Of a DNA stretch of 36,280 bases, positions 33,038 through 36,280 are shown piece after piece (within the stretch, counting starts at the first letter, position 1; each line of letters starts with the position of its first letter). The translations under genes and the position numbers were made by a program. Under the pieces are notes generated by a model. That model did not search any database and was not told where the DNA came from. It saw nothing but the letters and a program-made list of their open reading frames with translations. The stretch comes from JANWKA01 sp035533815. GTDB lineage: Bacteria; Bacteroidota; Bacteroidia; Chitinophagales; Chitinophagaceae. The stretch is taken from assembly GCA_035533815.1 (NCBI GenBank), contig DATLTB010000030.1, positions 1 to 36,280 on the forward strand. The letters are read 5' to 3'.

Positions 33038-33068
33038 GTCATAGAAGAATATAATATGACTAGGGGGC

Positions 33069-34340
33069 TTACAGGGTAAATCCGTCCGGCAGAACAGCCC
33101 CTTTTTTCATCACGACAACCCCGTCTTTGACCACATAGCTGTCAAATTCCCCATCTGCCAGGTGGTTACCCCCATTAATTCTCACATCATTGCCAATACA
33201 ACAATTCTTATCCACAATGGTGTTTCGGATATAACAACGTTCCCCGATACCCATGGCAGGGATTCCTTTCCTTCTGGATTGCTCTATTTCCTCAATGGTT
33301 TGAAACTTGTCATTGCCCATGAGGTAACTGTTCACTATGGTCGTTCCACTTCCGATCCGGGTACGGATTCCTACCAGGGAATGTTCGATCCTGCTGGCCT
33401 GGATGATGCAACCGTCAGCGATCAGTGTTTTCTCCAGGGTAGTTCCCGAAATTTTAGCAGGGGGAAGCATCCGGGAACGCGAGTAAATCGTCTTATCGTT
33501 ATCAAAAAGATTGAAAAGGGGTATGTCATCAGTCAGGCCAAGGTTGGCTTCAAAGAAAGAATAAATATTTCCGATATCCGTCCAGTATCCATCATACTGG
33601 TACCCGATGATCTTATGTTTGCCAATAGACTGGGGAATGACTTCTTTACCAAAATCAGCAGCTTCTTTATTTGAATTCAATATTTCAAAAAGAAGGTTTT
33701 TGTTGAACAGGTAAATCCCCATTGATGCCAGATAAATCCTGCCTTCTTTTTTCATTTCTTCCCCCACATCGGAAGACCAGTCCAGCAGAATGTCCCCTTT
33801 GGGCTTCTCAATGAAGGAGGTGATGAAATGTTCATCATCGGTTTTCATGATGCCGAAATCTGAGGCTTCCCGCCGTCCTACAGGTATGGTAGCAATAGTG
33901 ATTTCAGCTTCTTTTTTGATGTGGTTTTCAATCATCACCTGAAAATCCATCTGGTAAAGCTGATCTCCCGAAAGAATGAGCACATAATCGGAATCATAAT
34001 TGGTGATGTGGTGCATACACTGTCTTACCGCATCTGCCGTACCCTGGTACCATTTTGGGTTATCCGGAGTTTGCTCTGCTGCCAGGATATCCACAAAACC
34101 GCTGTTGAACTGATCAAAATGATATGCATTTTTGATATGCTTGTTAAGCGAGGCAGAATTGAATTGGGTCAGCACAAATATCCGCTTGAGTCCTGAGTTC
34201 AGGCAGTTGGAGATCGGGATGTCCACGAGCCGGTACTTGCCAGCAATAGGCACAGCAGGCTTTGACCTGCTCCTGGTGAGCGGATATAAACGGGTACCCT
34301 GACCCCCGCCCAGAATGACGCAAATAACCGAATTGGACAT
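33069..34340 (-). CDS. glgC: Glucose-1-phosphate adenylyltransferase
   Basis: GlgC makes ADP-glucose from ATP and alpha-glucose 1-phosphate, the committed step of glycogen synthesis. The 423-residue protein starts with the nucleotide motif GGGQGTRLYPLTRSRSKPAV and VDIPISNCLNSG, followed by LSGDQLYQMD, the sugar-phosphate segment SFIEKPKGD, GYQYDGYWTDIGNIYSFFEA (catalytic Asp region) and a left-handed beta-helix C-terminus rich in Ile/Gly turns. Length and layout resemble the plant/cyanobacterial-type enzyme. It follows glgA by 4 bp, so the two are tightly coupled. Confidence 0.95.
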   Translation of the reverse strand: MSNSVICVILGGGQGTRLYPLTRSRSKPAVPIAGKYRLVDIPISNCLNSGLKRIFVLTQFNSASLNKHIKNAYHFDQFNSGFVDILAAEQTPDNPKWYQGTADAVRQCMHHITNYDSDYVLILSGDQLYQMDFQVMIENHIKKEAEITIATIPVGRREASDFGIMKTDDEHFITSFIEKPKGDILLDWSSDVGEEMKKEGRIYLASMGIYLFNKNLLFEILNSNKEAADFGKEVIPQSIGKHKIIGYQYDGYWTDIGNIYSFFEANLGLTDDIPLFNLFDNDKTIYSRSRMLPPAKISGTTLEKTLIADGCIIQASRIEHSLVGIRTRIGSGTTIVNSYLMGNDKFQTIEEIEQSRRKGIPAMGIGERCYIRNTIVDKNCCIGNDVRINGGNHLADGEFDSYVVKDGVVVMKKGAVLPDGFTL

Positions 34341-34344
34341 ATTT

Positions 34345-35760
34345 TTATTTTAGATCTTTATATAAAGCAGCATATTCGACTGCTGATCTGTCCCAGGAAT
34401 GATCCAATCGCATCATCCTGCGACGAAGTTCATTCATCTTACCTGAATCGGTATATAGTTCAAGTGCCCTTCCTGCAGAATAGCAGACATCCCAAACACT
34501 TGGTTGGTCGAACCGGATACCGAACCCGCCGGGATCCCCGAAATCTACCACAGTATCCTTAAGTCCCCCGGTGCTGCGCACGATGGGGACAGTGCCATAT
34601 CTGAGGGCGTACATTTGGTTAAGCCCGCAGGGTTCCACCCTGGAAGGCATCAATAGAAAATCACTTCCTGCATAGATCAGGTGGGAGAGTTGTTCATGAT
34701 ATCCAATAAATATATTGACTTGGCCGTTGAGTAGCTGCTTTACCTGCTCAAGAGACCATTCAATATGAGCATCTCCACTTCCCAATATCAAAAAAGAAAC
34801 CGTATTCTTTGTTTCATACAGGGTCTTGCCAATAATTTCTGGCAGCAGGTCAGCTCCCTTGTCTGCAACCAGCCTTCCGATAAATGAAAATAGTGGTTTT
34901 TTCTCATTCAGACCAAATGTCCTGCAAAGATGCCCTTTATTGATTTTTTTTCCCGAACCCAGGCTGCGGATATTAAATTTACGTTCAATCATCTCATCAG
35001 TTTCCGGGTTCCATACCCGATCGTCAATACCATTCAAAATTCCCTTGGATTTGCCCATTACGGCCCTGAACAGGCTATCCAATCCTGCAGCAGAATGGCT
35101 AAGTTCTTCCAGATAACTGGGAGAAACGGCAGTTAATCTCCAGCAACTTTTGATCCCTGCTGCCAGGGGGTTGATGGCCTTATCCCATTCCAGTAACCCC
35201 GACTTCCAGTTGTCAAATGCCGGGATATAATGCAATTTATCCCATCCAAATTGTCCCTGGTATTGGGCATTGTGAATGGTCAGTACTGTTGGGATGTCCC
35301 GGAGGGCCTGGTATTTGAAACATTGGGTCAGCATGAACGGAATAAGACCGCTGTGATAGTCATGGCAATGAATGACATCCGGCAGATGGTGCCAAGTGGA
35401 TATCCAGTCCAGCACTGAAATCTGAAAGGAAACGAAACGTTCCACATCATTGCCATATCCGTATACCCTTTCCTGATCCAGCATGCCTGGAATATCCAAC
35501 AGGTAAAGGTCAAATCCCAGCTTATTGGTTTTCTCTTTCAGCACATTGAAATGATACCAGCTATTACCCATCCAGATTCCGCCCTGATGCACGAGTTCAA
35601 AGCTGTTTTCGGACAAAAACCGGGTGCGATAACAGGGAATGATCACTTTGGCGATCATCCCTTGCAAATGCTGGTATTTAGGGAGGGCACCTACCACATC
35701 CCCCAGTCCCCCGACTTTGGCCACAGGATAACATTCAGCGCTGATATGCAACACTTCCAT
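34345..35760 (-). CDS. glgA: Glycogen synthase (ADP-glucose, GT5)
   Basis: GlgA extends alpha-1,4-glucan chains from ADP-glucose. The 471-residue protein begins MEVLHISAECYPVAKVGGLGDV, with the KxGGL substrate motif at about 15-19. It has HCHDYHSGLIPFML, LTIHNAQYQGQF, and in the C-terminal half FIGRLVADKGADLL and MPSRVEPCGLNQMYALRYG with the conserved Glu of the EPCGL motif, then STGGLKDTVVDF. It is the first gene of the operon glgA-glgC-ogt-MFS-pgmB-GH65-glgB; a 110-bp region separates it from the upstream flavin oxidoreductase and probably contains the promoter, although no full TAnnTTTG box is evident there. Confidence 0.95.
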   Translation of the reverse strand: MEVLHISAECYPVAKVGGLGDVVGALPKYQHLQGMIAKVIIPCYRTRFLSENSFELVHQGGIWMGNSWYHFNVLKEKTNKLGFDLYLLDIPGMLDQERVYGYGNDVERFVSFQISVLDWISTWHHLPDVIHCHDYHSGLIPFMLTQCFKYQALRDIPTVLTIHNAQYQGQFGWDKLHYIPAFDNWKSGLLEWDKAINPLAAGIKSCWRLTAVSPSYLEELSHSAAGLDSLFRAVMGKSKGILNGIDDRVWNPETDEMIERKFNIRSLGSGKKINKGHLCRTFGLNEKKPLFSFIGRLVADKGADLLPEIIGKTLYETKNTVSFLILGSGDAHIEWSLEQVKQLLNGQVNIFIGYHEQLSHLIYAGSDFLLMPSRVEPCGLNQMYALRYGTVPIVRSTGGLKDTVVDFGDPGGFGIRFDQPSVWDVCYSAGRALELYTDSGKMNELRRRMMRLDHSWDRSAVEYAALYKDLK

Positions 35761-35870
35761 CTGGACGTAAATTAAGGCCTATGGATTAATTAGCTGATAA
35801 ATTTTTAGGGTAAGGGATTTGGCGCAAAAATGAATGAGGGCTAATGTAAACCATACTTGAGTGCTTCAGA

Positions 35871-36280
35871 TCAACTTTTGGCCCTAAGGTATTGTACAGG
35901 CCATGGAGTTTCTGTCTGCAGGATTGCGGCTGCATGCAAAGGGAAATAAGGATCCCTTAAGAATTCCCTGGCCATAATGATCAAATCAGCCTGACCTCCT
36001 TCCAGAATATCTTCTGCCTGCTGGGCTGAGGTGATCTTTCCCAGGGCTCCAGTGGGTAATCCGGTGTCTTTTCGGATTCTTTCTGCAAAAGGTACCTGGT
36101 ATCCTGGAACAGCTGGAATATTCACTCCCGGAATAATTCCCCCTGAGGAACAATCCACCAGGTCTGCGCCCAGCTGTTTCAAGGCGTTGGATAGCTTGAC
36201 GGATTGTTCTATTTCCCATCCACCTTCCACCCAATCTGTGGCGGAAATACGCACAAAAACCGGCAATTCATCCGGCCAAA
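35871..36280 (-). CDS. NADH:flavin oxidoreductase, Old Yellow Enzyme family (C-terminal part, cut by window edge)
   Basis: The visible 136 residues are the C-terminal third of an OYE/YqjM-type FMN enzyme that reduces activated alkenes. The frame runs to the window edge, reading WPDELPVFVRISATDWVEGG, then LGADLVDCSSGGIIPGVNIP, GYQVPFAERIRKDTGLPTGA and the FMN phosphate segment GGQADLIIMAREFLRDPYFP. It ends with a Trp/Pro/Tyr-rich tail (TPWPVQYLRAKS) like YqjM, whose C-terminus enters the neighbouring subunit. The start lies beyond base 36280, so the full length cannot be given. Confidence 0.92.
   Translation of the reverse strand, partial: WPDELPVFVRISATDWVEGGWEIEQSVKLSNALKQLGADLVDCSSGGIIPGVNIPAVPGYQVPFAERIRKDTGLPTGALGKITSAQQAEDILEGGQADLIIMAREFLRDPYFPLHAAAILQTETPWPVQYLRAKS

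Noticed and set aside
1..36280. CRISPR arrays, rRNA genes, riboswitches
   Set aside because: No regularly spaced repeats, no rRNA-like conserved segments and no recognisable riboswitch cores were noticed on either strand; a covariance-model search was not possible.

Overview
The window comes from a member of the Bacteroidota, most likely close to the Chitinophagaceae. The grounds are gene content (BshC, a DUF721 protein beside recF, a BT_3928-type DoxX protein, DUF1599, folP next to cdaA, DUF4382, a divergent ribH/TPR versus recF block) and TAnnTTTG promoter boxes at gene starts. All identifications come from reading translated sequence and remembered family motifs; no database was searched.

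Layout. 1-9000 is a minus-strand housekeeping run: smc (cut by the left edge), bshC, rimO, an outer-membrane barrel, a zinc-less sirtuin, an EVE protein, a LutA-like protein, ribH, a membrane TPR protein and pdhA. 9005-11500 is an eroded accessory patch: two small AT-rich membrane proteins, a degenerate tRNA, a broken GG-rich small-protein gene that keeps its promoter, and an acyltransferase pseudogene with at least three lesions. 11553-16941 returns to core genes: recF (apparently with a CTG start), DUF721, BT_3928-type and DUF1599 genes on the opposite strand, then folP, cdaA and a small membrane protein. 16968-21019 holds a GH20 hexosaminidase, a DUF4382 lipoprotein and a GH19 chitinase lipoprotein, a plausible chitin-breakdown group.

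21304-25055 is the most interesting part. It is a plus-strand three-gene cassette: an FAD-dependent phytoene-desaturase-like oxidoreductase, a seven-helix membrane protein that resembles the Pyr4-type terpene cyclases of fungal meroterpenoid pathways and keeps the equivalents of both catalytic acids, and a membrane-anchored class III adenylate cyclase whose GTG start overlaps the preceding stop by 4 bp. I know of no described system that links these three activities. The Pyr4 assignment is an inference from motifs.

25056-26012 has no intact gene. It contains coding-like relics and an outward promoter-like box. 26013-35760 is one long minus-strand carbohydrate operon transcribed in the order glgA, glgC, ogt/MGMT, MFS transporter, beta-phosphoglucomutase, GH65 phosphorylase, glgB. 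It would couple disaccharide import and phosphorolysis to glycogen synthesis. The right edge cuts an Old Yellow Enzyme family gene.
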